From: Neoceratodus forsteri
Taxonomy: Eukaryota; Chordata; Ceratodontiformes; Ceratodontidae
NCBI GenBank assembly: GCA_016271365.2
Contig: CM057453.1
Coordinates: 1,088,219,001 to 1,088,283,000 of the forward strand
DNA: 64,000 nucleotides
Direction of reading: 5' to 3'
Part shown: piece after piece, positions 55,701-64,000 of the stretch
Layout: every line of letters begins with the position of its first letter
Numbering within the stretch: the stretch's first letter is position 1
Translations under genes and position numbers: made by a program
Notes under the pieces: model-generated
What the model saw: the letters and a program-made list of their open reading frames with translations, nothing else
Databases searched by the model: none
What the model was told of the DNA's origin: nothing

Positions 55701-56216
55701 TAAAAAAAGCCTCACTGAAAATAATCATGCACCGCTAGCTCTCCCCAGTTAAAAAGGAAATGACAGATAACAAGGAGAGGGCACATGAGGATAACCTAAC
55801 CTGTGCAAACAAGAATTAATGTGAATGAAGTTAACACCGTCCTCCATTCTATGACGGTCTGTATGCAGCAACCCCATATTTGCCTAACTACTCATAGGTG
55901 GTACAGGTAAGCCTGTGCTTTACTGGGAAGGACAACTGAACACACAAATAAATGGAGGTTGACCATACACTATAAACAGCTTTCACCATCCCAATGGCTC
56001 CTGGCCTATATTGATCATAGTATGGCCAAACTAGCAGACGCTAAGGTGCTTCATAGCCATGGATGCCTAACATGATATCTGGACTGTGAAAGTAGCCCAC
56101 AAGGAGCAGGTGCAATTGCCATTTGATTGGAAGTCCATGTTGCTGGGAGAGGGGAACAACTCAGACCTTAAATAGATCTAGAGGCCTCTGCTCTCAAGGA
56201 AGTGTTAGTTCAGGAG
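55701..56216. other. Sequence between duplicated segments
   Basis: One frame carries SQWLLAYIDHSMAKLADAKV and LEVHVAGRGEQLRP with stops, perhaps a decayed element protein. Not recognised. Confidence 0.35.
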
Positions 56217-56745
56217 TTATGTTCCCACCAGCTCCAAACATCGACACTATATTAGACTACAGTGAGGGTGAGAATGTCAGCAAGCATCACCCCTCCCCCC
56301 CAAAAAAACAGGTAAAAAAATGTTTGTCAATGATTGTAAGCAATTGCCAGATAAACTCCCAAGCTAATGTCTCATCTTTGGCAAGAAACTAAAAGGGATG
56401 GGAGTGAGATTTTACCTTGGGGTGGGGGCTTCGGATTCATCGACTAGCTAATGTATGTACATGTTTTGCTAACAACTGTATAAACTGTCATCATCTGGAC
56501 TGGTTAGATGCCAAACTGAAATTGGGACACTGCACTGATTGTATCAGCCAAAAATGAACAGTTTCCAGCAACCTACCCCGGTCGAAGCCAAAAGACTGTT
56601 GGCAATGTCATATTCTTCTAACAAGAGTGCACTGGTACAAATGTATTTGAAAGAGGCTGTTGCTGAATTACTTGCTAACTGCTTATGTCACCTTTTTTTA
56701 TTTCAAGTCTGTTGTTTAAAATAAAACCTGTTCAATGGTATAGTA
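56217..56745 (+). repeat. Duplicated unknown sequence, copy B
   Basis: Homologous to copy A, starting 1049 bp downstream. Open frames 56123-56392 (FPPAPNIDTILDYSEGEN) and 56539-56724 (NKSALVQMYLKEAVAELLAN) cover the two conserved blocks with about 150 bp of broken frame between them. The same pattern of two conserved peptide blocks in both copies argues for former coding potential. Confidence 0.55.
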
Positions 56746-56929
56746 CAGGTTTCTTGTTATGTATTTGTCCTATGAAACTCTTAACATTGTGGGATTTATG
56801 TAGGGTCCAAACACAGGATAAGATTTGCTCTTAGGCTGGCATAAAGCAAATCAGGTTGCCTCCTGCACATTTGGCTACCAAGGTTGGATTTGGGTAACTA
56901 AAACTGGGTCATAACACTCACAACCATTT

Positions 56930-57545
56930 CGATCTGATTTCCTTTCCTAGCATTGTTTCCAAGCTGAAGGAGAAACTGGTACTGAATCAGTTTTATAGCT
57001 TCTTGGCAGTGCCTGTCTTGACAGATATCAATCTGGTTTCAGACCTCGCCATTTCATAATCACTGCAGTATTGAGGGTCTTGGATTATATCAGCATGGCT
57101 GCTGATTCTGGTCATTTGTCCAGTGCTGTGTCTGTTGACTAATGCAAGGCCTTCAACCCAGTAGATCATGATATTTTATTACTCTGGCTTGCAAGGATGA
57201 ATTTGTGGGGGGTCTTATCTTGTTGTAAGAGTTATCTAACTCTGATATCCAAGTGCTTTCTTAGGTGGACTACAATCTGTTATATGCCTCTCACAGTTTC
57301 ATGAGGAGTTCCTCAGGGCTCAGTTCTTAGCTTATCTTGTTTTATTTGTATATAAATGGTCTGCGCCTTATTAACATTGGTAATACTCAGTATCTGCTTT
57401 GTACTGATGATACTATTGTTTATGTGTCTGGCTCTGACCTTAAGATGGTTCAGTCTACACTACAGAATAGGTTTGACAACCTACAATGCTACTTGACTTC
57501 CTCTAAACTTCTTATAATAACTAGGTTGAATTTCTTTCTCTAAGG
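56930..57545 (+). pseudogene. Rex1/L2-like LINE reverse transcriptase fragment
   Basis: Plus-strand readings: YQSGFRPRHFIITAVLRVLD, then VD-stop-CKAFNPVDHDILL (motif A, stop in place of a residue), GVPQGSVLS (motif B), and from 57337 FYLYINGLRLINI, LCTDDTIVYVSGSDLKM (motif C: DD kept). Frame changes near 57040 and 57330. The 3' end at about 57545 is inside ORF2, so this is an internal fragment. Confidence 0.8.
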
Positions 57546-57826
57546 GAAACCCAGTTATAATTCACCGTTATAACCCACGTTTCCCTTGATCTGTGCATGC
57601 GCCTGCTGCAGCTTTTGCCTTCCTCAGTGCCGGCCACCTTTCCTGAACACTAGAGACTTCACGGCCACTTGGATTTACTTGGTGGTAAGTTAAAAAAAAA
57701 CACTGGGCTACAGTTCTTGATACTGGGCTGCTTAAAATTATTTTAAAAAGGTTAACGTTTTGTTGGCACCCAGTTTTGACCTCGGACCACGCTGACCCAA
57801 CCAGACCATGGCCTCAAACAGACATC
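57546..57826. other. Spacer before hairpins
   Basis: No gene. cagttataattcaccgttataacc at the left edge is a short imperfect repeat of ttataa. Confidence 0.35.
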
Positions 57827-58036
57827 TTTTATTTTATAAAATTGCTGTGGTGAAAAAAACGCAGCCCAGCAATTATATAAAATAAAACATGGCGTAGTGT
57901 GTTTAACTCTAGATTTTATACACACCCCTCGGTGTTGGATGCTTAAATAGACCCCTCGAGCTTCGCTCTCAGGGTTTATGTAGCATCCAACACCTCAGAG
58001 TGTGTGTAATATCTCATTAAACACACTACCCTATGC
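57827..58036. repeat. Two adjacent long hairpins
   Basis: Hairpin 1 (57827-57888): ttttataaaattgctg pairs with cagcaattatataaaa around about 26 bases. Hairpin 2 (57892-58036): gcgtagtgtgtttaa ... ggtgttggatgc pairs with gcatccaacacc ... ttaaacacactaccctatgc. Its loop region is itself complementary (cccctcgag / ctctcaggg), so nearly all 145 bases fold. Likely a foldback MITE; a small-RNA precursor is possible but untested. Confidence 0.65.
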
Positions 58037-58401
58037 ATTGTTGTATATATTATGGTATCTATGTCATAGTTAATGTTATTTGGATCCTGTGGCAGGAAAT
58101 GTGACCAGATTAATTTATTCTTTTTTTTTGTTTTGTTGTTGTTTTTTTGTTAGTGTAATTATTTTCTTTTATAAGTTTATTTGTTTGGATTGGACACAAA
58201 CATGGCTTCCATGTCACACATTCAGGCAGCTCTCAGGAGAAATATTGGCCAACTGCTAAGTTTCTCATGAGCTCATCTAGTTTCAGACCATGGCAGATGT
58301 GATTCCCAATACCCGAGACATCCTGCAAATTAAGGTCGTAAAAACTGGAAGTAAGGATGCCATAGGTGTGAAGGATGCGAGCTGGTCTGTATGATGTCAC
58401 A

Positions 58402-58404
<3 letters not shown>

Positions 58405-58466
<62 letters not shown>
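58405..58466. repeat. (AC)n microsatellite
   Basis: About 30 near-perfect AC units. The CVCV-type open frames on the minus strand here are artefacts. Confidence 0.95.
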
Positions 58467-58469
<3 letters not shown>

Positions 58470-59313
58470 CGTGGGTGGGAACAGAGCTATCACTTAAGGG
58501 GAAGGTCACTCTCTCACAGAAAGTCAATGAGATATCACACTCCTAGGCATATACTGTACAAATCACAGACTGCCAGAATTAGGGGGTAAATCACATAGTT
58601 TATTACCACTCCAGTAAAGTACTGTTCCTCCAAAGCTTCAATTCAGGTGCAAAATGCAAAGTAAGTGCTGCAGTCTGTTAGTCCTGTGCCCAGAACCTTT
58701 CCACAGCACTTCAACTCAGAAGAAGTCTTCCTCAGTCCTCCCACACAGTCCAGAGCACATAAAATAAAGAACTGAACAGCTCACACTATCTCTCTGACCT
58801 TTTACATCAGGTAAAGAAGGTGAGAGCCCTTCTAAAATAGCTAACTTGTCTGTGTGAGAAAACGCAGCCTAGGTGAGTGCGCTTTTTAGGTTAGCTGTCA
58901 GGTAAAGTTAGGCACTAGTAGAGTCTAGATTTTGAGATTCTTCTATCATTCATCTGTCTGTGCACTTGATAGTATTTTCCTTTCCCAGTAAACAATAAAA
59001 CCTTTTGTCTTACTGTATATTTCCTGTTTATTTAATAATTGTAGTAATTACTAGTAAAGACTCTCTCTTTATAGAATCAGTGGCTGTACCTCATTATAGA
59101 GGAGGTAATTTTAATTTTTCTACTAGAACAATAAATTCTCTGTTGACAGTCCGCTGTCTGAAATGCACTCTACGAAATATCATTGTGTTTGACCTCCCTA
59201 GTCCTGCACACATGATAGGAGTTTCATGATGCTATTAGGTGGTGGCGGCTAAGGAACCATTATTCCCAGACAACTGCCTTGTATGTTGATATGTCCCAAG
59301 GAGCAGGTTGTCA
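58467..59313 (+). repeat. Probable 5' LTR (3' portion) of the Gmr1-like element
   Basis: No coding homology. It ends ...gttgTCA at 59313, five bases before a tRNA-like primer-binding site. AATAAA occurs at about 58995 and 59131. The left boundary cannot be set because the 3' LTR is outside the window. Confidence 0.5.
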
Positions 59314-59318
59314 CGAAC

Positions 59319-59340
59319 TGGTGGCAGTAATGGTGGGATT
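59319..59340 (+). promoter_or_regulatory. Primer-binding site, tRNA-Leu-like, Gmr1-like element
   Basis: TGGTGGCAGTAATGGTGGGATT resembles the complement of a vertebrate tRNA-Leu 3' end (TGGTGGCAGCGGTGGGATTC) with a small insertion and substitution. Spacing to the inferred LTR end is normal for Ty3/Gypsy. Confidence 0.55.
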
Positions 59341-59614
59341 GGTGTCATAAACTTCGGCAGCAGTGCAGATCAATGCATAGATTTAAAGCCAGAATTTTAG
59401 AGCAGTATGCTTTACTAAGGTACTAGGATTTCTGCAAGAGAGGTAAGAGCCTTAACTAGCATACAGTGAAACAGAGAGTGACAGTAGAAAGTTACTTAAC
59501 AGTCATGAAACAGGATATACAAAAATATTACATTGTTTAGTACTGTGCTTTTTATTTCTAGAAACACAGCTTAGTGCAGTGTAGCTAGTGAGAATGTCTT
59601 TAACATAAGGCAGA

Positions 59615-60745
59615 TGTAATGTGTCTCAGATCCGTGAGCGTTGCCAAGACAGGGGGATTGTCTATGTGGGTCTGACAAAAAATGGACTCATAGAAGCCCT
59701 GGTGGAGCAGGACCAAGTACAAGGGTGGCAGCAAGTCCTTGGAGTGTATGACCAAATGCTTGTGGAGCAGGCAGTCACTCAGGAAGTGCCCAAAGTACTG
59801 AGACTGTGGGCACAGAGGTTGAACCAGAGGGAGGCCTCATGCCATGAGCTGGAGAAACAGCGCTGCTCAAGCCTGAGTCCAGAAATGGGGATGCAGAGTT
59901 TCAAAATCAGCTCAAGCTTATGAAAATGGACCTTGCATTGAGAGAGGCAGAGCTGCAGAGGGCAAGGCTTGAAGCTGAGAGGGAGAGATTAAGGCTGGAC
60001 GCTAAAGCAAAAGAGAGGGCATGCCAGCATGAAATCTTGATGCAACAGGAGAGAGAGCAGCAATGTCAGCATGAGATTCACATTCAAGAACCAAGAGAGA
60101 GGAAACACCAGCAGCAACAATAGGAAAGAGAGAAGGAACAACAGCATGGGAAAGAGATGGTGAAACTGCACCAGAAAGCATTGCAGCAATCATAACTAAT
60201 GGTATAGGGGGTCAAACTCACAAAGTCACAATTAATTCTAAAATGTTTCCTCAACACCAGGAGGGGATGATCCTGATTTGTTTTTAAAATCAATTGAGAG
60301 GGTATGTGTGCAGTTTAAGTTGGACAGGGCTTTATGGATGACCCACTTTACATCATTGCTTACTGGCCATGCTTTGCATGCATCTGCTAGAATGGATGAT
60401 CAGGATTGTATGGATTATGATAAAGTTAAGAGGGTGTTACTGAAGCATTTTGAGCTAACTCCTGAGGTTTATAGGAGAAAATTCAAGGAATTTAGAAAGG
60501 ATGCAGGAGATAGCTATGTAGAACTGCATGTTGAAATGTATACCTAGCTAGACTAATTGTTGGATGGGGCCAAAGATAGAACTGTAGAGCAAATAAAAGA
60601 TTTGTCTGCAAGGAAACAATTTCTTAAAGTTGTACCTGAGGACCTGTGTGTATGGCTACTGGACTGGGCATGCAGCTCCTCGAAGGAAGCAGTAGAAAGT
60701 GCGGATCTGTATGTGGCCAGTAGGCCATACATTTAGTGTAGGAAT
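59615..60745 (+). pseudogene. Gag with SCAN-like domain, Gmr1-like element
   Basis: The N-terminus has a SAP-like stretch (IRERCQDRGIVYVGLTKNGL, 59627) that in the family may bind nucleic acid. A Glu/Arg/Gln coiled coil spans about 59925-60190. Then comes the SCAN-like capsid core: FLKSIERVCVQFKLDRALWM, LLTGHALHASARM, YDKVKRVLLKHFELTPEVYR, FRKDAGDSYVELHVEM (60278-60545), continuing as LDGAKDRTVEQIKDL and VPEDLCVWLLD past two in-frame stops. The vertebrate SCAN domain is known to derive from Gmr1-like Gag. Frame changes near 59920 and 60200. It forms the particle shell. Confidence 0.85.
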
Positions 60746-60970
60746 AATGGTGGTGGTGGTGGGGGGGGTAAGGATATGGTTTCAAGCGGACTCAGGGAGG
60801 GCAACCTAAAGTAAACCAGTCTACACTGAAGCCCAAAACACAACCCACTGGACCTAAGGGAAACAAAGAGCAGGGGGCAAAGAAGTGCTTCATTTGCCAG
60901 AAAGTGGTGCATCTGTCCTATGACTGCCCTAAGAACATGAACAAAGGGCAAAAGCCTGGGGGAGGACAAA
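60745..60970 (+). pseudogene. Gag zinc knuckle, Gmr1-like element
   Basis: A basic Gly/Lys/Gln-rich stretch precedes a knuckle CFICQKVVHLSYDC (60884-60925) that fits CX2CX4HX4C exactly. It would bind the element RNA. The upstream ggtggtggtggggggg run (60750) causes a frame change. Confidence 0.8.
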
Positions 60971-61029
60971 GACAGTACCCAGAAGATAGAATCCTATGCA
61001 CAGACTATAGTGCCAACTAATTTCTCCAA

Positions 61030-61510
61030 GCATATGCACCCTATTCTAGTTAATGGGATAGTAATGTAAGGATTGAGGGACACTGGCACCTCTATCTCTA
61101 TGATTAGGCAGGATCTGATCCAGGTGGATCAGATTCTGCCAGGGCAGTTTTCCCAGATTCAGGGAGTCACAGATCCAGCAGTCCAAGTACCAATGCCTCG
61201 GGTGTTTCTGAGCTGGAAAGGTGGCCATGGGGTACAGGAGGTGGGAGTTGTACCTAATCTCCCTGTGGATGTGATTATGGGGAATGATTTTCACCACAGT
61301 AAAACTCTGATGTGTGTTACTACCCACAGTCAGGCAAAAGGACATAGTTCTGATGATGTAGAGAGGGTGACACAGCCTGTGCTAACCCATACCTCAGCAG
61401 CTGAGGAAGGGTCTAGTGAGGGTGAGGGGTTAGTTAGGAGTAGCAACCCTGAGCCCCAGCTGCAAACAGAGGAGGTCTCAGCCATGGGTGGATTTCTGAA
61501 GGGGTTTTAG
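61030..61510 (+). pseudogene. Aspartic protease, Gmr1-like element
   Basis: An open frame of 145 codons (61073-61510) with RDTGTSISMI (DTG triad intact, 61076) and the late strand VDVIMGNDF (61267). The frame then becomes Ser/Glu-rich linker. A TAA-type stop separates it from the preceding NGIVM near 61068. The protease would process Gag-Pol. Length of the retropepsin portion is normal, about 100 residues. Confidence 0.8.
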
Positions 61511-61519
61511 GGAGGGACA

Positions 61520-62770
61520 GATGGGAGGAGCTGGGCAGAGCTCAGCTGGCTGATTCTACCCTACAGAAACTGAGAGAGATAGCAGATAGTGCTAAGGACT
61601 CTCAGTGGAATAAACAGTTAATTTACTGGAAGAATGGGCTGTTGTATGGGGAGTGTGCACCTCAGAGGGGGCAAGAGGGAGAGGTCCTCCGACAGCTGGT
61701 AGTCCCTCAGGCTTACCACAAGCAGCTTTTGGCCCTTGCTCATGACACTCCTATTTTTGACCACCTGGGTATTAGCCACACAAAAAAGGCAGTTTATTTT
61801 CTCCTAGTGTGTACACAGACAAGACAAATTACTATCAGACTTTTCCACAATGCCAGAGGCTAGGAAAGGTAGGGGACAAGGCTAAGGCACTCCTGCCTAT
61901 TATTCATGAACTCTTTAAGAGGGTAGCCATGGACATAGTGGAGCCACTGAGCACCCCAAGTCACAAGGGGAAAAGGCACATACTGATTGTTCTGGACTAT
62001 GTAGCCAGATACCTGGAGGCAGTGGCCATGTCCTCCATTGAGGCAGAGAAAGTGGCTGATGAACTCCTGGAAATCTTTAGCAGAGTGGAATTTCTCTAGG
62101 AGATTTTGTCTCACTGGGGTGAATTTCATGTCATCTCTGATGACTAGTCTGTGGGAGAAAAGTGGGGTGAAGTAGCTTCATGTCATACCCTATCACCCAG
62201 AGACAAATGGCCTGTTGAGGGGGTGAACAGGACTCTCAAAACTATGCTCAGGACATTTGCTGAACAGCACAAGAGGGAGTGGGACAAATATTTGCCCCAC
62301 CTCCTGTTTGCATACAGGGAAGTCCCACAAGAGTCCACAGGGTTTTCACCCTTCAAGCTCCTGTTTAATCACATGGTGAGGGGACCCCTAGATTTAGTTA
62401 GGCATGAATGAGAGGGTGGCCTTGCCTCCCAAGGAGATACTGTTATGGAGTACGTCCTGAATTTCAGGATTCAGCTTAAGGAGCTCATGGGGCTTACCCA
62501 GGAGCACTTAGTCACTGTACAACAGTGGCAGAAAGCCTGGTATGACCGTGGGGTCAGAGCCCAGGAATACGAAGTTGGATAGCGAGTGATGGTACTCATC
62601 CCAGTCCATCAGAATAAACTGTAGGTAATATCGGATGGCCCATTCTCCATAGTTAGGAAGATAAGTGAGATCAATTAAGTAGTGGAACTGCCTGACAGGA
62701 TGGGCAGGCAGAGGGTATATCATGTTAACATGATGAATCCCTACTATGATAGGGAGGAAATGGTCCTCAT
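61520..62770 (+). pseudogene. Integrase, located upstream of RT, Gmr1-like element
   Basis: HHCC domain: LVVPQAYHKQLLALAHD, FDHLGISHTKKA and, after a frame change at 61810, FPQCQRLGK. Core: VAMDIVEPLS (first Asp, about 61930). EILSHWGEFH stands where the family has EIL-x-D-x-G, so the second Asp is replaced by His. VNRTLKTMLRTF belongs to the Glu helix (Glu in PVEGVNR, about 62217), then WDKYLPHLLFAYREVPQES. The GPY/F-like module is at 62560-62760 (RVMVLIPVHQNKL, DGPFSIVRKISEI, GRQRVYHVNMMNPYY). Stops at 62098 and 62148. Catalytically dead. Confidence 0.85.
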
Positions 62771-63009
62771 TGTGTGCAGCACACCAGAAGAGGAAAATGA
62801 GGTTGTGCCACTGTTGACCACATCAGGAGGTGCAGGAGGGTTCTTCAGTGGATAACTTCACCCTCTCTGAGCAGCTGACACTACCCAGGCAGAGGAGATG
62901 AAGGGGGTGCTGCAAGCCTTTGGGGAAATGATCAGGGGAAAATGGGTACATCACAATGACTGAACACCACATGGACACTGGGACCCAGGTGCCAGTGAGG
63001 TAGACCCCC

Positions 63010-64000
63010 CTACAGGCTACCAGAGGGAGTCAGACAGACCATGTAGGAGGAGCTCAGAGAGATACGGTTTCTCAGAGCAATCCAGATCCAGGAGTTCAGT
63101 AACCCCTGGGCCTCACCTGTCACCCCAAGAAGGACAGTACCATAAGCTTCTGCATTGACTACCATAGGTTCAACAGCTGCATGGAGTCAGACACCTACCC
63201 CATGCCCAGAACAGATAAGACTTTGGAATGGCTGGGGGAACACAATTCCTGACCATGATAGACCTGACAAAAGATTACTGGCAAGTACCCCTAACCCCTG
63301 CAGCAAGGGAGAGGTCAGCCTTCATCACCCATTTGGCTTATTTGAATTCCAAGTAATGCTAGCTGGGATGAAGAATGCACCTATAGACTTCCAGTGACAT
63401 GTGGATCATATTCAGTGTGGGGTAGGTGAATTTGCACCGGCATACATGGATGATATAGCCATTTACAGCTAGACATGGGAGGATCATGTCAGGCACGTGA
63501 GGGAGGTGTTCCACTGACTGAAAGATGTGGGGCTGACAGCTAAGGCAGAAATATGTCAGATAGGCATGGCAGAAGTGTCCTACCTCAGGCACCAGGTGAG
63601 CAGTGGATGCATCCATCCTGAGCCTGCAAAGGTTGAGGCCATCCAGGCTTGGCCTGACCCAACCACAAAGAAACAGGTAAGGGCATTTCTGGGGACAGCC
63701 AGGTACTACGGGAGGTTTGTTCCTTACTGTAGTGGTGTGGCCAAGCCCCTGAGAGACCTGACAGTAAAGAAACTGTCAGAGAAAGTTCTCTGGATGGAGG
63801 TCTGTGAATCTGCTTTCTGTCAATTGAAGGAGGCATCATGTGGTTGCTAGCCCCAATTATGAGCTCAGGTTTATTGTGTGCATGGATGCCTCAGACCATG
63901 GGCTGTGGGGGAGTATCCATCCCCTTGAGTGACAGTTCCCCACAGTTCTGAGCCAGGTTACAGCACAGGGAGAGGAGCACCCCATAGTGTGTCTGAGCTG
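63010..64000 (+). pseudogene. Reverse transcriptase and start of RNase H, Gmr1-like element (cut by window end)
   Basis: RT begins near 63060 (IQIQEFSNPWASPV). FLTMIDLTKDYWQVPLTPAA (motif A, about 63244) and FGLFEFQVMLAGMKNAPIDFQ are in adjacent frames. AYMDDIAIYS (63440) keeps both catalytic Asp. VSSGCIHPEPAKVEAIQAW and VRAFLGTARYYGRFVPYCSG close the domain. RNase H starts at about 63870 (VCMDASDHGLWG, first Asp kept) and runs off the window. At least five frame changes or stops. It lies downstream of integrase. Confidence 0.85.

Larger units (their letters stand above)
59320..64000 (+). mobile_element. Gmr1-like Ty3/Gypsy element (5' part, runs off window)
   Basis: In order: PBS, Gag N-terminal helix-rich region, coiled coil, SCAN-like capsid domain, zinc knuckle, protease, integrase with GPY/F module, then RT and the beginning of RNase H. 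Integrase before RT is the Ty1/copia-like order known from the Gmr1 group of Ty3/Gypsy elements. Stops and frame changes are frequent. RNase H, 3' LTR and right flank are outside the window. Confidence 0.85.

Noticed and set aside
58233..58527. Cys/Val repeat proteins
   Set aside because: They are translations of the (AC)n microsatellite.
59989..60189. Leucine-rich membrane-like frames on the minus strand
   Set aside because: They are the antisense of the Glu/Gln-rich Gag coiled coil of the Gmr1-like element.

Overview
This is vertebrate-type nuclear DNA made almost entirely of transposable elements. I see no host gene, no rRNA or functional tRNA gene and no bacterial feature. The mix is Ty3/Gypsy elements of three lineages, CR1/L2/Rex1-like LINEs, a Tigger-type DNA transposon and tRNA-derived SINEs. 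Stop codons are often TGA where the family has CGA, as expected under CpG methylation decay. This points to a repeat-rich non-mammalian vertebrate. The LINE 3' ends and the Gmr1-like and PNMA-like Gypsy elements would suit an amphibian such as a caecilian, a lobe-finned fish or a reptile. The species is not determined.

Layout. 1-8.86 kb is a nest of old elements: a LINE 3' end; a 628-bp inverted-repeat element (973-1600); and a Tigger-like transposon (about 1989-6870) split by a LINE (2605-5158) and by a SINE with a 15-bp target duplication (5962-6623). LINE fragments and a second SINE (7929-8358) follow. 8864-17962 is a Ty3/Gypsy element with two 1384-bp LTR copies, a PNMA-like Gag, and protease, RT, RNase H and integrase in the usual order. 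Its RT is interrupted by a 204-bp LINE insertion.

18276-48580 is a head-to-tail array of one minus-strand Ty3/Gypsy family: four long LTRs alternate with three internal regions (LTR-int-LTR-int-LTR-int-LTR). The whole 30.3 kb is bracketed by a 4-bp direct repeat AAGT, as for a single insertion. Secondary insertions shared by only some LTRs, and a middle internal region that resembles one neighbour on its left and the other on its right, suggest growth by two rounds of unequal crossing-over.

48.6-58.5 kb is a mixed region: a minus-strand Rex1/L2-like LINE, minisatellites with periods of about 74 and 31 bp, a third SINE, a LINE 3' end, two homologous copies of an unrecognised sequence, another LINE RT fragment, two adjacent long hairpins and an (AC)n run. 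58.5-64 kb is the 5' part of a Gmr1-like Ty3/Gypsy element: LTR end, a primer-binding site resembling tRNA-Leu, SCAN-like Gag, zinc knuckle, protease, then integrase BEFORE reverse transcriptase. It runs off the window end.

The genes work together only as retroelement Gag-Pol cassettes. Nearly every one carries frameshifts, stops or lost catalytic residues, so the region is a fossil record of insertion and recombination, not an active locus.
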